Assembly: GCA_009602735.1 (NCBI GenBank)
Contig: WELA01003639.1
Coordinates: 1-37,550 of the forward strand
DNA length: 37,550 bases
Reading direction: 5' to 3'
DNA from: Mesotaenium endlicherianum
Taxonomy: Eukaryota > Streptophyta > Zygnematophyceae > Zygnematales > Mesotaeniaceae
How positions within the stretch are numbered: the first letter of the stretch is position 1; every line of letters starts with the position of its first letter. Both the position numbers and the translations under genes were made by a program. The notes below the pieces were generated by a model. That model was given only the letters and a program-made list of their open reading frames with translations. It did not search any database and was not told the origin of the DNA. Below are positions 7,255 to 15,655 of this stretch, piece by piece.

Positions 7255-8385
7255 ATGCGTTCGCTTCTTCTTTTTGTTTGCCTGATACTAAGCCAATGGC
7301 TTTTTGCGCAGGATTATTATTTGTTCGTTGGCACTTATACCAGCGGAAAAAGCAAGGGTATCTACGTATATCGCTTCAACAGTCAAACCGGCGAAGCGCA
7401 ATGGGTGAGCAATACCGACAGCAGCAATAACCCTGCTTTCCTGGCCGTATCGCCCAATGGTAAATTCCTGTATGCCATCAATGAAGCGGGATCTCCCCAA
7501 TCCGGACATGTAAGCGCTTATGCCTTTGATGCTGTCAATGGTAACCTGCGGCTGATCAACCAGCAGCCGAGTGGTGGATTAGGCCCCTGCTTTGTAACGA
7601 TAGATAAGACCGGTAAATGGGTGCTCGCAGGCAATTATATGAGCGGAAGCCTGGCCACATTGCCAGTAAATAAAGATGGCTCGCTGGCTCCTTATACGCA
7701 AATGATCCAGCAAGAGGGCAGCAGCGTGAACAAGAGCCGGCAGGAAGGTCCGCACGTTCATTCTACTTTCATCACACCCGATCAGCATTATGTGCTGACG
7801 CCCAACCTGGGAACCGATAAAGTGATGATCTATGCATTTCATAAAGAAGACCAACAGCCCCTGAAGCCCGCCGCACAACCCTTTGTACGTTCCATACCGG
7901 GCAGTGGTCCACGGCATCTCGACTTCCATCCCAATCGAAAATATGTTTACCTGATTGAAGAAATGAGCGGCACCGTATCGGTATTCGCTTATCATGAAGG
8001 CAGGTTGAAAAAGCGGCAGACCATCGCCACGCATCCGGCCAATTTCAACGGGCAGCCCGGCAGCGCCGATATCCATGTATCACCCGATGGTAGATTTTTG
8101 TATGCTTCCAACCGGGGTGAAGAAAATAACATCGCTATTTTTTCTATCGATCCCGTTTCCGGTTTGCTAACGGCCAAAGGCTACCAGGCCCTGCCCGGCA
8201 AATGGCCGCGTAATTTCACCATTGACCCCGAAGGGAATTTCCTGCTGGTGGCCAATCAACAGACCAACAATATTGTCATTTACAAAAGAGATAAAGAAAC
8301 GGGCATGCTGGAAGCTATGCCACAGCAACTGGAAGTACCCAGTCCTGTTTGCCTGAAGCTGTTACGCATTGAGCCGCATCAATGA
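7255..8385 (+). CDS. Secreted lactonase-family beta-propeller (6-phosphogluconolactonase-like)
   Basis: The protein has 376 residues. The ATG at 7255 gives a clear signal peptide (MRSLLLFVCLILSQWLFAQ); the open frame extends further upstream but has no signal sequence there. The body has the regular repeats of the YbhE/Pgl seven-bladed propeller: YLFVGTYTSGKSKGIYVY, NPAFLAVSPNGKFLYA, GPHVHSTFITPD, GSGPRHLDFHPN, SADIHVSPDGRFLYASNR, WPRNFTIDPEGNFLLVANQ. The family hydrolyses 6-phosphogluconolactone in the cytosol of some bacteria. An exported copy more likely acts on another lactone, which is inference. Its last 7 bp overlap the end of the opposite-strand gene, and the gene ends with two consecutive TGA codons. 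Confidence 0.87.
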   Translation: MRSLLLFVCLILSQWLFAQDYYLFVGTYTSGKSKGIYVYRFNSQTGEAQWVSNTDSSNNPAFLAVSPNGKFLYAINEAGSPQSGHVSAYAFDAVNGNLRLINQQPSGGLGPCFVTIDKTGKWVLAGNYMSGSLATLPVNKDGSLAPYTQMIQQEGSSVNKSRQEGPHVHSTFITPDQHYVLTPNLGTDKVMIYAFHKEDQQPLKPAAQPFVRSIPGSGPRHLDFHPNRKYVYLIEEMSGTVSVFAYHEGRLKKRQTIATHPANFNGQPGSADIHVSPDGRFLYASNRGEENNIAIFSIDPVSGLLTAKGYQALPGKWPRNFTIDPEGNFLLVANQQTNNIVIYKRDKETGMLEAMPQQLEVPSPVCLKLLRIEPHQ

Positions 8386-8831
8386 TGATGGCGATGAGGG
8401 TGGTGTTGGTTCTGACCCGAAGAGTGGTTTTGCGCATTGGCCTTCTTCATTTGATTTTGAAGAAACCCTAAGGCAACCAGGAAAAATCCCATCATCAAAA
8501 AGAAATACTGCAGGAAAAAATCATTGCCCACCATGAACATCTGGGCAATCACGATCACTACAATAACCAATCCCTGCACCACGATGGCCGTAGGGTACCA
8601 ATGGACCTTCTTTAAAGTAACGATAATGGTAAAAAGACTCAATACACCGAATCCGATCAGCAATATCCATCCGGGGATGGTATAATCTTTGAACACGGTC
8701 CCGTTGAGGAGATAAAAAGGCAGGCCGAGGGAGTTTCCGGTGGGATCCATGATCATGCGGGCTCCGGCATAAAGGTTAACGGCACATACCAATACTAATA
8801 CTGCAATTGATAATTGGCGAACTGTTTTCAT
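8379..8831 (-). CDS. Four-helix membrane protein with natural His-rich tail
   Basis: The 150-residue protein has four predicted membrane helices, at about residues 6-26, 52-73, 79-101 and 105-125, and then a polar tail ending HHPHRHHH. I do not recognise the family. The histidine cluster could bind metal ions. The ATG at 8831 is preferred to a GTG two codons upstream. The gene ends inside the last codons of the convergent lactonase gene. The GH1 gene lies just upstream on the same strand (57 bp), so the two may be co-transcribed. Confidence 0.75.
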   Translation of the reverse strand: MKTVRQLSIAVLVLVCAVNLYAGARMIMDPTGNSLGLPFYLLNGTVFKDYTIPGWILLIGFGVLSLFTIIVTLKKVHWYPTAIVVQGLVIVVIVIAQMFMVGNDFFLQYFFLMMGFFLVALGFLQNQMKKANAQNHSSGQNQHHPHRHHH

Positions 8832-8888
8832 AGGCACGCGGGTTTGTATCTGGCAATCGTATCTATCATCTGTTAAGATACGAAAAAA

Positions 8889-10247
8889 TCACTTACCTGC
8901 CAGGAAATCCCGGAACCAATAGCCCGAATTCTTGATGGTCCGCAATTGGGTTTTAAAGTCGGTATGTACCAGTCCGAACCGCGCCGCATAGCCTTCCGAC
9001 CACTCAAAATTATCGGTAAGCGTCCAGGCAAAATAGCCGCTCAGGTTCACGCCTTCTTTTTTTGCCCGCAGCGCGGCAGCCAGGTATTGCTGGAAATAGT
9101 CGATCCTTGCCTGATCGTTCACGGTACCGTTCACCAGTTGGTCTTTAAAAGCCGCCCCACCCTCCGTGATCATAATCTCTTTTACACTTCCGTATAACCA
9201 GAACCGTTTGATCATCCAGTAAAGGCTGTCGGCATTGATTTCCCAGCCCATGCCTGTTACCGGCACTTTTCGCTGGGTGGCTTTTACTTCTGAGGCGTGG
9301 ATATAAGGGATCAGCGAATTGTATTTCACCGTAATGGGGAAATAATTCTGTATGCCAATGAAATCGAAATTGAACTGCATGCGCTCCTGGTATTTCCAGG
9401 CTTTGTTATGGAGGTGTATTTTATCGAGTAAAGGGAAGTTCTCCACTTCGGGGTAACCTCTGCCCAATGCCGGCTCAATGAACAGTCGGTTCATCAAAGC
9501 ATCGACCCTTTTGGCCGCCAGTACATCAGGCTCTTTTTTACTGAAGGGCATTACTTCACTACACGAGAAAGTAGTACCAATTTTTGCCTTTGATACCGCA
9601 TCACGCACCAGCCGCCCTCCTTCGGCCGTACAGAGCGCTGCATTATGTATGGCCGGCAGGAAATGAGGCAGTCCGGTTTTACCGGGTGCATGCTTGCCCA
9701 TCATATAACCCAGCGTGGTAAAGCCCATGGGCTCATTCATGATGATCCAGTGTTTTACTTTGCTGCCATAAGCTTCGGTGCATACCTGCACGAAACGGGT
9801 GAACCATTTGAGCATCTGGTGACTCGTCCATCCGCCATTTTTTTCCAGCTCCAAAGGAAGATCCCAGTGATACAGGGTTACATAAGGTGTAAGTCCCAAT
9901 GTAAGGCATTCATCAATGACCTTATGATAAAACGCAATCCCTTCTTTGTTCACCCTGCCAATGCCTTCCGGTAAGATGCGGCTCCATGAAATGGAAAAAC
10001 GGAATGCAGTAAAGCCCAATGCTTTCACTAATACGAGATCATCTTTATAACGATAATAGAAATCGCAGGCTTCAGATGGTTTAGCAGCACCTTTGATCTT
10101 TCCCTGTCGCCGCGCAAAACTGTCCCAGATAGAAAGTCCGCGCCCGTCTACATTGTAGGCACCTTCGTTTTGTGCGGCGGACATGGCTACGCCCCATTGA
10201 AAATTGGGACCGAAAGACTTTGCAGATAGGGTTTGATATGGTGTCAA
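8889..10247 (-). CDS. Family GH1 beta-glucosidase
   Basis: The 452-residue protein matches GH1 length and motifs along its whole length: FQWGVAMSAAQNEG near the start, the LYHWDLP substrate-binding segment (about 125-131), the acid/base Glu in MNEP (E172), the nucleophile Glu in ITEGG (E362), and FAWTLTDNFEWSEGY near the end. The nucleophile motif is TEGG rather than the more usual TENG. It hydrolyses beta-glucosides or related beta-glycosides. There is no signal peptide, so it is cytoplasmic and would act on imported disaccharides. No ATG exists at the expected place; a TTG at 10247 gives the best start, with a stop six codons further upstream. Confidence 0.92.
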   Translation of the reverse strand: MTPYQTLSAKSFGPNFQWGVAMSAAQNEGAYNVDGRGLSIWDSFARRQGKIKGAAKPSEACDFYYRYKDDLVLVKALGFTAFRFSISWSRILPEGIGRVNKEGIAFYHKVIDECLTLGLTPYVTLYHWDLPLELEKNGGWTSHQMLKWFTRFVQVCTEAYGSKVKHWIIMNEPMGFTTLGYMMGKHAPGKTGLPHFLPAIHNAALCTAEGGRLVRDAVSKAKIGTTFSCSEVMPFSKKEPDVLAAKRVDALMNRLFIEPALGRGYPEVENFPLLDKIHLHNKAWKYQERMQFNFDFIGIQNYFPITVKYNSLIPYIHASEVKATQRKVPVTGMGWEINADSLYWMIKRFWLYGSVKEIMITEGGAAFKDQLVNGTVNDQARIDYFQQYLAAALRAKKEGVNLSGYFAWTLTDNFEWSEGYAARFGLVHTDFKTQLRTIKNSGYWFRDFLAGK

Positions 10248-10426
10248 CAGTAAAGCTTTGCGCTAAATTGATGAATGATCTTGTTACGATGATATTATGC
10301 AATTGTTATTTCTAACTGCAACCCGATGTTTTAATCAAAATTTAATGGTTTGATTTTAAAGCTACAATCAGCTGGTAATCAGCAAAATATAAATATCTGT
10401 GTTTTCAAAGTAAACTTTCATTTAAA

Positions 10427-10464
10427 TCAAACGTTTGTTTAATTCAAACACTTGTTTAATTTTA
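10427..10464 (+). promoter_or_regulatory. Candidate tetR operon operator and promoter
   Basis: Two direct copies of TCAAACrYTTGTTT lie at 10427-10440 and 10444-10457, 17 bp apart. The first contains the perfect palindrome CAAACGTTTG. A Bacteroidota-type promoter overlaps them: TTTG at 10434-10437, 19 bp spacing, and TAATTTTA at 10457-10464 (consensus TAnnTTTG, last base off). A TetR dimer bound here would block the promoter, consistent with autoregulation of the efflux operon. This is inferred from sequence only. Confidence 0.6.
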
Positions 10465-10470
10465 CATCGC

Positions 10471-10549
10471 CGTCATCCTGAGCGAGCGGAGCGAGTCGAA
10501 GGACCTGCCGGAGGTTCTGGCAGATCCCTCGGCTACGCTCGGGATGACG
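10471..10549 (-). repeat. REP-like palindromic element, copy 1 (inverted orientation)
   Basis: The 79-bp element runs from cgtcatcctgagcg to ctcgggatgacg and folds into a long imperfect hairpin. The arm with the extra GAGCGAAGCGAGT-like segment is on the left here, so it is inverted relative to copies 2 and 3. It lies 21 bp before the tetR start codon. Confidence 0.9.
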
Positions 10550-10570
10550 ACAGCAATAAATTTTCTGTAT

Positions 10571-11194
10571 ATGCATCCCGATAAAAAACAAAACATCATC
10601 GAAGCGGCCATGGAGCTGTTTGCCGACAAAGGATTTGAAGGCACTTCCATCCGCGAGCTCGCTGCCAAGGCCGGTGTAAACATCGCCATGGTGAATTATT
10701 ATTTCGGCTCGAAAGAAAAATTGTTCGAAGCCATGGTGGAAGAGAAATCCACTTATTTCAGAGAGCGGCTCAACAGCGTCCTTATCGATGAATCGAAAAA
10801 TGAACTGCAGAAAATAGATACTATTATTGAAGACTACGTGAACCGCATCACCAGTCAGCATAAATACCACCGGGTGATCCACCAGGAACTGATGCTGCAG
10901 CAACGCGAATCGCTTCATGAAAGCATCATTGCTGTGTTTGCCAAGAACAAAGAAGTATTGAAAAAGATCATTGACCAGGGGGTGAAGAAAAAAGTATTCC
11001 GCAAAGTAGACCCTGAGCTCACCATCGTTACCCTCTTTGGTACCATGCACCAGGCGCTGCTGTCGAAATCCATGTGCAAATTTCTGATAGCCAAGGATGC
11101 CAATTTCGATCCGTATACCGATGAAGCTTTTAAGAAAAGACTAATTAATCATATCAAACAGGTCATGCACGCCCATTTATCGCACCAACCATAA
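10571..11194 (+). CDS. TetR-family transcriptional repressor
   Basis: The protein has 207 residues. The N-terminal helix-turn-helix is clear: KKQNIIEAAMELFADKGFEG, then TSIRELAAKAGVNIAMVNYYFGSKEKLF (about 25-52). The rest is the helical ligand-binding part. I chose the ATG at 10571, because the nine codons upstream are encoded by the end of the REP-like repeat. It is the first gene of a plus-strand run with the efflux genes (49 bp to the adaptor gene), and a tandem palindromic site lies upstream. It most likely represses the pump operon and releases on binding a pump substrate. The ligand cannot be predicted. Confidence 0.92.
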   Translation: MHPDKKQNIIEAAMELFADKGFEGTSIRELAAKAGVNIAMVNYYFGSKEKLFEAMVEEKSTYFRERLNSVLIDESKNELQKIDTIIEDYVNRITSQHKYHRVIHQELMLQQRESLHESIIAVFAKNKEVLKKIIDQGVKKKVFRKVDPELTIVTLFGTMHQALLSKSMCKFLIAKDANFDPYTDEAFKKRLINHIKQVMHAHLSHQP

Positions 11195-11243
11195 CCTCAT
11201 TTATATTATCAACCGTAAACAAGCAATCTAAACACCATTTCGT

Positions 11244-12287
11244 ATGACAAAGCAAAAACCCCCAGCAAAAAAGTCGCCCGTAAGGATCGTGGTACTCAGC
11301 GTGGTATTTCTTATCGTCGCTTATGTTGGCTATAACAAAATCCATTTTGCCATTACCCACGAAACCACCGACAATGCACAGGTGGAAACCCAGATCACAC
11401 CTGTACTGCCCAGAGTGGCCGGTTACGTGAAAACCATTTCTGTAAAAGATTATGATTCTGTTGCAGCCGGTCAGCTCCTGGTAGAACTCGACGATGCCGA
11501 ACTGCAAACGCAATTACTGGAAATGGAAGCCGATTACAAACAGGCCGAAGCCGATCTCATCAACGCCAGGGCGGCGCTCAATAATGCCGTGGTATCACTC
11601 CGCATCAACAAAGGCAATATCGACCTGAACGATGTGCGCAAGAAAAAAGCGGAAGACGATTTGAAAAGAGACCAGAACCTGTTCAACGACCAGGCCATCA
11701 CCCGCAAGCAACTCGACGACAGCAAATACAATGTAGAAACAGCCGCACAGCAGTACCAGAATGCCAAGACCGACCTGAGCTCTGCCGAAAGCCGCATTGC
11801 TGTTTTGCAGGCAGGCATAGAAAAAGCAACCGCTGCATTGGCTGTAAAACAAGCCAAGATCGAGCAAACCAAACTCAAGTTGTCTTATACCAAGATCTAT
11901 GCACCACAGGCAGGCAAGATCGGTAAGAAAAATATTTCAGAAGGCCAGTATGTTCAGGCAGGCACGCCCCTGTTCTCTATTGTAAACGATACCACTTACT
12001 GGATCGTAGCCAATTTCAAAGAGAACCAGTTAAAAAAATTATATCCCGGCAAAGACGTGGATATAGAAGTGGATGCGTATCCTGATCTTAAAATCAAAGG
12101 CGCTATCGAAACTTTGAGTGAAGCCACCGGCGCCAAGTTCTCTTTGTTACCGCCCGATAATGCTAGCGGCAACTTCGTAAAAGTAACACAGCGCGTTCCC
12201 GTAAAGATCCGTATCAAAGACATGGATAAATACAGGAATATGCTGCGTGCAGGTTTAAGCGTTTATATCAGCACTGAAATCAATTAA
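11244..12287 (+). CDS. EmrA/HlyD-type periplasmic adaptor of efflux pump
   Basis: The 347-residue protein has one N-terminal membrane anchor (about 13-30). The first biotinyl-lipoyl half (TDNAQVETQITPVLPRVAGYV), a long helical hairpin rich in Ala, Lys and Gln (about 85-200), the second lipoyl half (IYAPQAGKIGKKNISEGQYV) and a beta-barrel domain (WIVANFKENQL) follow. This is the layout of membrane fusion proteins that pair with DHA2 pumps. It would bridge the inner-membrane pump and the outer-membrane channel. The stop is 2 bp before the pump start, so the genes are translationally close and certainly operonic. Confidence 0.93.
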   Translation: MTKQKPPAKKSPVRIVVLSVVFLIVAYVGYNKIHFAITHETTDNAQVETQITPVLPRVAGYVKTISVKDYDSVAAGQLLVELDDAELQTQLLEMEADYKQAEADLINARAALNNAVVSLRINKGNIDLNDVRKKKAEDDLKRDQNLFNDQAITRKQLDDSKYNVETAAQQYQNAKTDLSSAESRIAVLQAGIEKATAALAVKQAKIEQTKLKLSYTKIYAPQAGKIGKKNISEGQYVQAGTPLFSIVNDTTYWIVANFKENQLKKLYPGKDVDIEVDAYPDLKIKGAIETLSEATGAKFSLLPPDNASGNFVKVTQRVPVKIRIKDMDKYRNMLRAGLSVYISTEIN

Positions 12288-12289
12288 TC

Positions 12290-13873
12290 ATGGCAACGCC
12301 TAAAGGATTTGCCAAGGCCATCATCGTACTCACTACCGTTACCGCGGCCATCATGGAGCTCATCGATACCTCCATCGTGAACGTAGCACTGAGTGATATG
12401 AGCGGTAGCCTCGGCGTAAACATAGAAGACATCAGCTGGGTCATCACCGCTTATGCCATCGCAAACGTGATCATCATTCCGCTCACCGGATTTTTAGCGG
12501 AATATTTCGGAAGAAAGAATTATTACATCGTTTCCATGATCATCTTTACGATTGCATCGTATATGTGCGGTCAGTCTACCAGCCTCATGGAGATCATCAT
12601 CTGGCGCTTTGTACAAGGTGTGGGCGGCGGCGCCCTCCTGTCTACTTCTCAGGCCATCCTCTTCGATGCCTTTGAACCAAAAGACAGGCCCATTGCTTCG
12701 GGTTTGTTTGGTATGGGTCTCGTGTTAGGCCCTACCCTCGGCCCTACGCTGGGTGGATATATCATTGACCACGCTTCCTGGCCGCTGATCTTTATGATCA
12801 ACATACCCATTGGTATCATCGCAACTTTTTTATCCTTCACTTTTATTGAAAAGAAAGAAGGCGAAGGAAAAAATAAAAAACACATCACCATCGATTATAC
12901 CGGTATCCTGCTGCTCATGGTAGGTATCGGCAGCCTGCAGTACATGCTGGAAAGAGGTGAATCGGAAGACTGGTTCAGCAGTAATACCATCATCATTACT
13001 TCTGTTCTCGCCTTTGTTGGTCTGATTGCTTTCATCTGGTATGAACTGAGCATCAAATCGCCCGCAGTGAACCTGAAAGTATTGAACAACCGGAACCTGG
13101 CATTCACCACCATCTTCACTTTTGTGGTGGGTGTGGGATTGTTTACCTCGGTGTTTGTATTTCCCGTACTGGCACAGAGAACATTGGGTTATACCGCTTA
13201 TGAAACAGGTCTCACCTTACTCGCACCTACCATGATCACCGTTGTGATGATGCCCATCATTGGTAAAGTGATGAGTAAAGGCGTCTCACCCATTCCTTTT
13301 GTGGTGATCGGGTTCCTGCTCTTTGCCGGTTACGCGTGGCTGAGTGCAGGCGTGAGTCCGGATGTGAACAAAGACGATTTCTTTTTACCCCTGGCCCTTC
13401 GCGCCGTAGGCATCAGCATGGTGCAGTTACCGCTGATCAACCAGGCAGTAGCAGGCTTGCAGCCCAAAGATTATGCATCCGGCATCGCGCTCAACAATAT
13501 GATCCGGCAACTGGGTGGCGCCTTTGGTATTGCATTGGCCAATAACTATATCGCAAGGCAATATGCACAACACCGGTACGACCTGGTTTCCAAAGTAACG
13601 GGCGAATCGCAGATGTTCATTGAACGAAGCCATACCATCGCACAGAGTATCATATTGAAAACGGGCGATGTGGCCGGCGCCGGCACACAAGCCATCGCTA
13701 CCATCAACCGGGTGGTGGACAGGGAAGCGTATTTTCTTTCTTACCTCGACACTTTCCGGCTCATCACCATCTTCTTTATACTGGTGATACCGCTGGTAGG
13801 ATTCCTGAAAGTGAAAAAGAAATCAGCTGCCGAAATGGCTGCAACGATGAAAGCGGCGGCGGAAGCGCATTGA
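12290..13873 (+). CDS. EmrB-type DHA2 multidrug MFS transporter
   Basis: The 527-residue protein has about 14 membrane helices, the DHA2 number. Motifs include LIDTSIVNVAL in helix 1 (motif D), GFLAEYFGRKN (motif A), WRFVQGVGGG (motif B) and GLVLGPTLGPTLGGYI (motif C of drug-proton antiporters). It probably exports toxic compounds by proton antiport across the inner membrane, working with the adaptor just upstream and the TolC-like protein 38 bp downstream. The substrate is unknown. Confidence 0.94.
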   Translation: MATPKGFAKAIIVLTTVTAAIMELIDTSIVNVALSDMSGSLGVNIEDISWVITAYAIANVIIIPLTGFLAEYFGRKNYYIVSMIIFTIASYMCGQSTSLMEIIIWRFVQGVGGGALLSTSQAILFDAFEPKDRPIASGLFGMGLVLGPTLGPTLGGYIIDHASWPLIFMINIPIGIIATFLSFTFIEKKEGEGKNKKHITIDYTGILLLMVGIGSLQYMLERGESEDWFSSNTIIITSVLAFVGLIAFIWYELSIKSPAVNLKVLNNRNLAFTTIFTFVVGVGLFTSVFVFPVLAQRTLGYTAYETGLTLLAPTMITVVMMPIIGKVMSKGVSPIPFVVIGFLLFAGYAWLSAGVSPDVNKDDFFLPLALRAVGISMVQLPLINQAVAGLQPKDYASGIALNNMIRQLGGAFGIALANNYIARQYAQHRYDLVSKVTGESQMFIERSHTIAQSIILKTGDVAGAGTQAIATINRVVDREAYFLSYLDTFRLITIFFILVIPLVGFLKVKKKSAAEMAATMKAAAEAH

Positions 13874-13911
13874 TGAAATCAACAATCAAAAGAAAAAATT
13901 CAAAATAGAAG

Positions 13912-15192
13912 ATGAAAAAGATATTGATCATATCATTGTTTACAGCTACAGCACTTTCCGTTGGAGCACAGGTAGCTGTGAACAATGAACTGAAGGGACT
14001 GATCAACCAATCCTTTGGTTACTTTCCCAAAGTGAAAGAAGTGGAGCATACCATTACCACAGCCGATGAAAAATTAGCGCTCACCCGCTTGAATAAACTG
14101 CCCGATGTAACAGCAGATGCCTCTTACGCCTATGTAAGGCCGAAGATCGAGATCCCGCTGGGCGGAGAGAGTTTCCAGTTTGCTCCTGTACACAATGTAA
14201 GCGGTGCACTCAATGCTACTTATGCACTGTTCGATTTTGGCAGGCTGCAGGCCAATATCAACCGTGCAAAAGAAGATTTGCTGTATGCCAAACACAATAC
14301 CGACTATGTGAAAAGCCAGCTCGCCAACCAGGTAGCCGTTGTGTATTACAACATTGTTTTTTTACAGAAAGCGATTGGCATCCAGGACAGCGTACTGAGT
14401 TACCTCAACGAGAATAAAAGGATTGTGGACAGCAAGCTGAAAAACGGCGATGCATTGAAGATCGACCTGCTGAACATACAGGCTTCTATCGACAATGAAG
14501 AGAACCGCAAGGTTGACCTGAAGAACAACCTGCAAAAACAACTCAACCTGCTCGAGTACACTACCGGTGTGAGCCAGAGCCAGGGCAAGGCATTTGATTT
14601 TGATATCAATCTCACCGATGCCGGAAGTGCATTGGGATTGGCCCAGGCCAATAACCTTGAATTTATCCTGGCAAAAGACAAGATCAAACAGGCCGAGAGC
14701 GACCTGGCCATTGTTAAAACAGCAGAAAAACCAACGGTTGGACTAAAAGCCGGTGCCGGCATCAAGAATGGCTATGTACCTTATATCGCTGACATGCGTT
14801 TTAATTACATGGCAGGTATCGGTTTTTCAGTGCCCATTTACAATGGTGGCAAGAATAAACAGCAACAGAAATTGCAAGAGAACATCATCAAACAAAATGA
14901 AATGGCAGTGGAAAGCCTCAGCAGCAATTACAAAAAAGACATTGCGCAGGCCATGACCGATGTTGCTACCAATCTCGAAAGGATAAAGAATACACAGGGT
15001 CAGATTGAACAGGCGAAAGCCGCACAGGTATTGGCTTCCAATCGTTTCAACAATGGTGTGGGCACCAACCTGGAAATTACCAATGCCAGCACCAATGTAC
15101 AACGCGCAGAACTGACCAAACTGCAATACGAATACCAGTTGTGTTTGGCTAAAGTTGAATTATCGAGGTTGATGGGCTATCAATACTGGTAA
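13912..15192 (+). CDS. TolC-family outer-membrane efflux channel
   Basis: The 426-residue protein has a signal peptide (MKKILIISLFTATALSVGAQ). It shows the duplicated TolC layout: long amphipathic helices (such as LANQVAVVYYNIVFLQKAIGI and ITNASTNVQRAELTKLQYEYQ) and two beta-strand segments that form the outer-membrane barrel (DASYAYVRPKIEIPL; MRFNYMAGIGFSVPIYNGG). It completes a tripartite pump with the two preceding genes. A GAAG just before the ATG may serve as a weak ribosome site. The gene ends 2 bp from the end of the convergent SET-domain gene. Confidence 0.92.
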   Translation: MKKILIISLFTATALSVGAQVAVNNELKGLINQSFGYFPKVKEVEHTITTADEKLALTRLNKLPDVTADASYAYVRPKIEIPLGGESFQFAPVHNVSGALNATYALFDFGRLQANINRAKEDLLYAKHNTDYVKSQLANQVAVVYYNIVFLQKAIGIQDSVLSYLNENKRIVDSKLKNGDALKIDLLNIQASIDNEENRKVDLKNNLQKQLNLLEYTTGVSQSQGKAFDFDINLTDAGSALGLAQANNLEFILAKDKIKQAESDLAIVKTAEKPTVGLKAGAGIKNGYVPYIADMRFNYMAGIGFSVPIYNGGKNKQQQKLQENIIKQNEMAVESLSSNYKKDIAQAMTDVATNLERIKNTQGQIEQAKAAQVLASNRFNNGVGTNLEITNASTNVQRAELTKLQYEYQLCLAKVELSRLMGYQYW

Positions 15193-15194
15193 AA

Positions 15195-15578
15195 CTATTT
15201 CGCTTCGAACCAGATGGGTTTTTCATCATCCGGTTCTGCATTGTAGTTGATGAATAGTTCTTCACCTGCGGTGATGGGTTTTACGGTAATGATGCGCATG
15301 GTATCTGCATCGTAATCCATTTCGTACACGCAGTTCGCATTATAAGAATGGTTGTACAGAGAAAGATAACCGAGCGCTACGCATGCACCTTTGGAATCAT
15401 TGCCCCATTCGAAGATATAATTGTACAGGAGGGTTGCTTCTACCTTCTGCCTGTCTTCCGCTCCCAGCACGAGTACCGGGGATATTTCCACCACCGTGCC
15501 GGGGGCGATGGGCTCGGAAGCGAATACGCCTCTTCCCCGGTTATCGGAAGGGGCAATATGAAGAATAGGTAAAATCAT
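15195..15578 (-). CDS. Small SET-domain protein (predicted lysine methyltransferase)
   Basis: The 127-residue protein is almost only a SET domain. It has GRGVFASEPIAPGTVV (residues 15-30), the NHSYNANC segment (76-83) and GEELFINYN (105-113), which form the S-adenosylmethionine and lysine pocket in the family. Pre-SET and post-SET parts are absent. It is cytoplasmic, and by family it would transfer methyl groups to a lysine of an unknown protein. It converges with tolC (2-bp gap) and diverges from mgtE (77 bp). The domain call is firm and the substrate is unknown. Confidence 0.85.
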   Translation of the reverse strand: MILPILHIAPSDNRGRGVFASEPIAPGTVVEISPVLVLGAEDRQKVEATLLYNYIFEWGNDSKGACVALGYLSLYNHSYNANCVYEMDYDADTMRIITVKPITAGEELFINYNAEPDDEKPIWFEAK

Positions 15579-15655
15579 ACTATTGCAAACTACAAAGTTC
15601 CATCAGAACACCCAATTCCCTTGCTGTAATTGGTAATTCCCCTTAAATTGCGGCC

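Larger units (their letters stand above)
10248..10570. other. Divergent intergenic region with operator and REP-like element
   Basis: These 323 bp lie between the minus-strand GH1 gene and the plus-strand tetR gene. The half near GH1 is AT-rich and should hold the GH1 promoter, which I cannot place. The other half holds the tandem operator and promoter (10427-10464) and the palindromic repeat (10471-10549). Confidence 0.6.

Noticed and set aside
10544..10570. Upstream start of the TetR gene
   Set aside because: The extra codons come from the end of the REP-like repeat; ATG at 10571 begins the normal family N-terminus.
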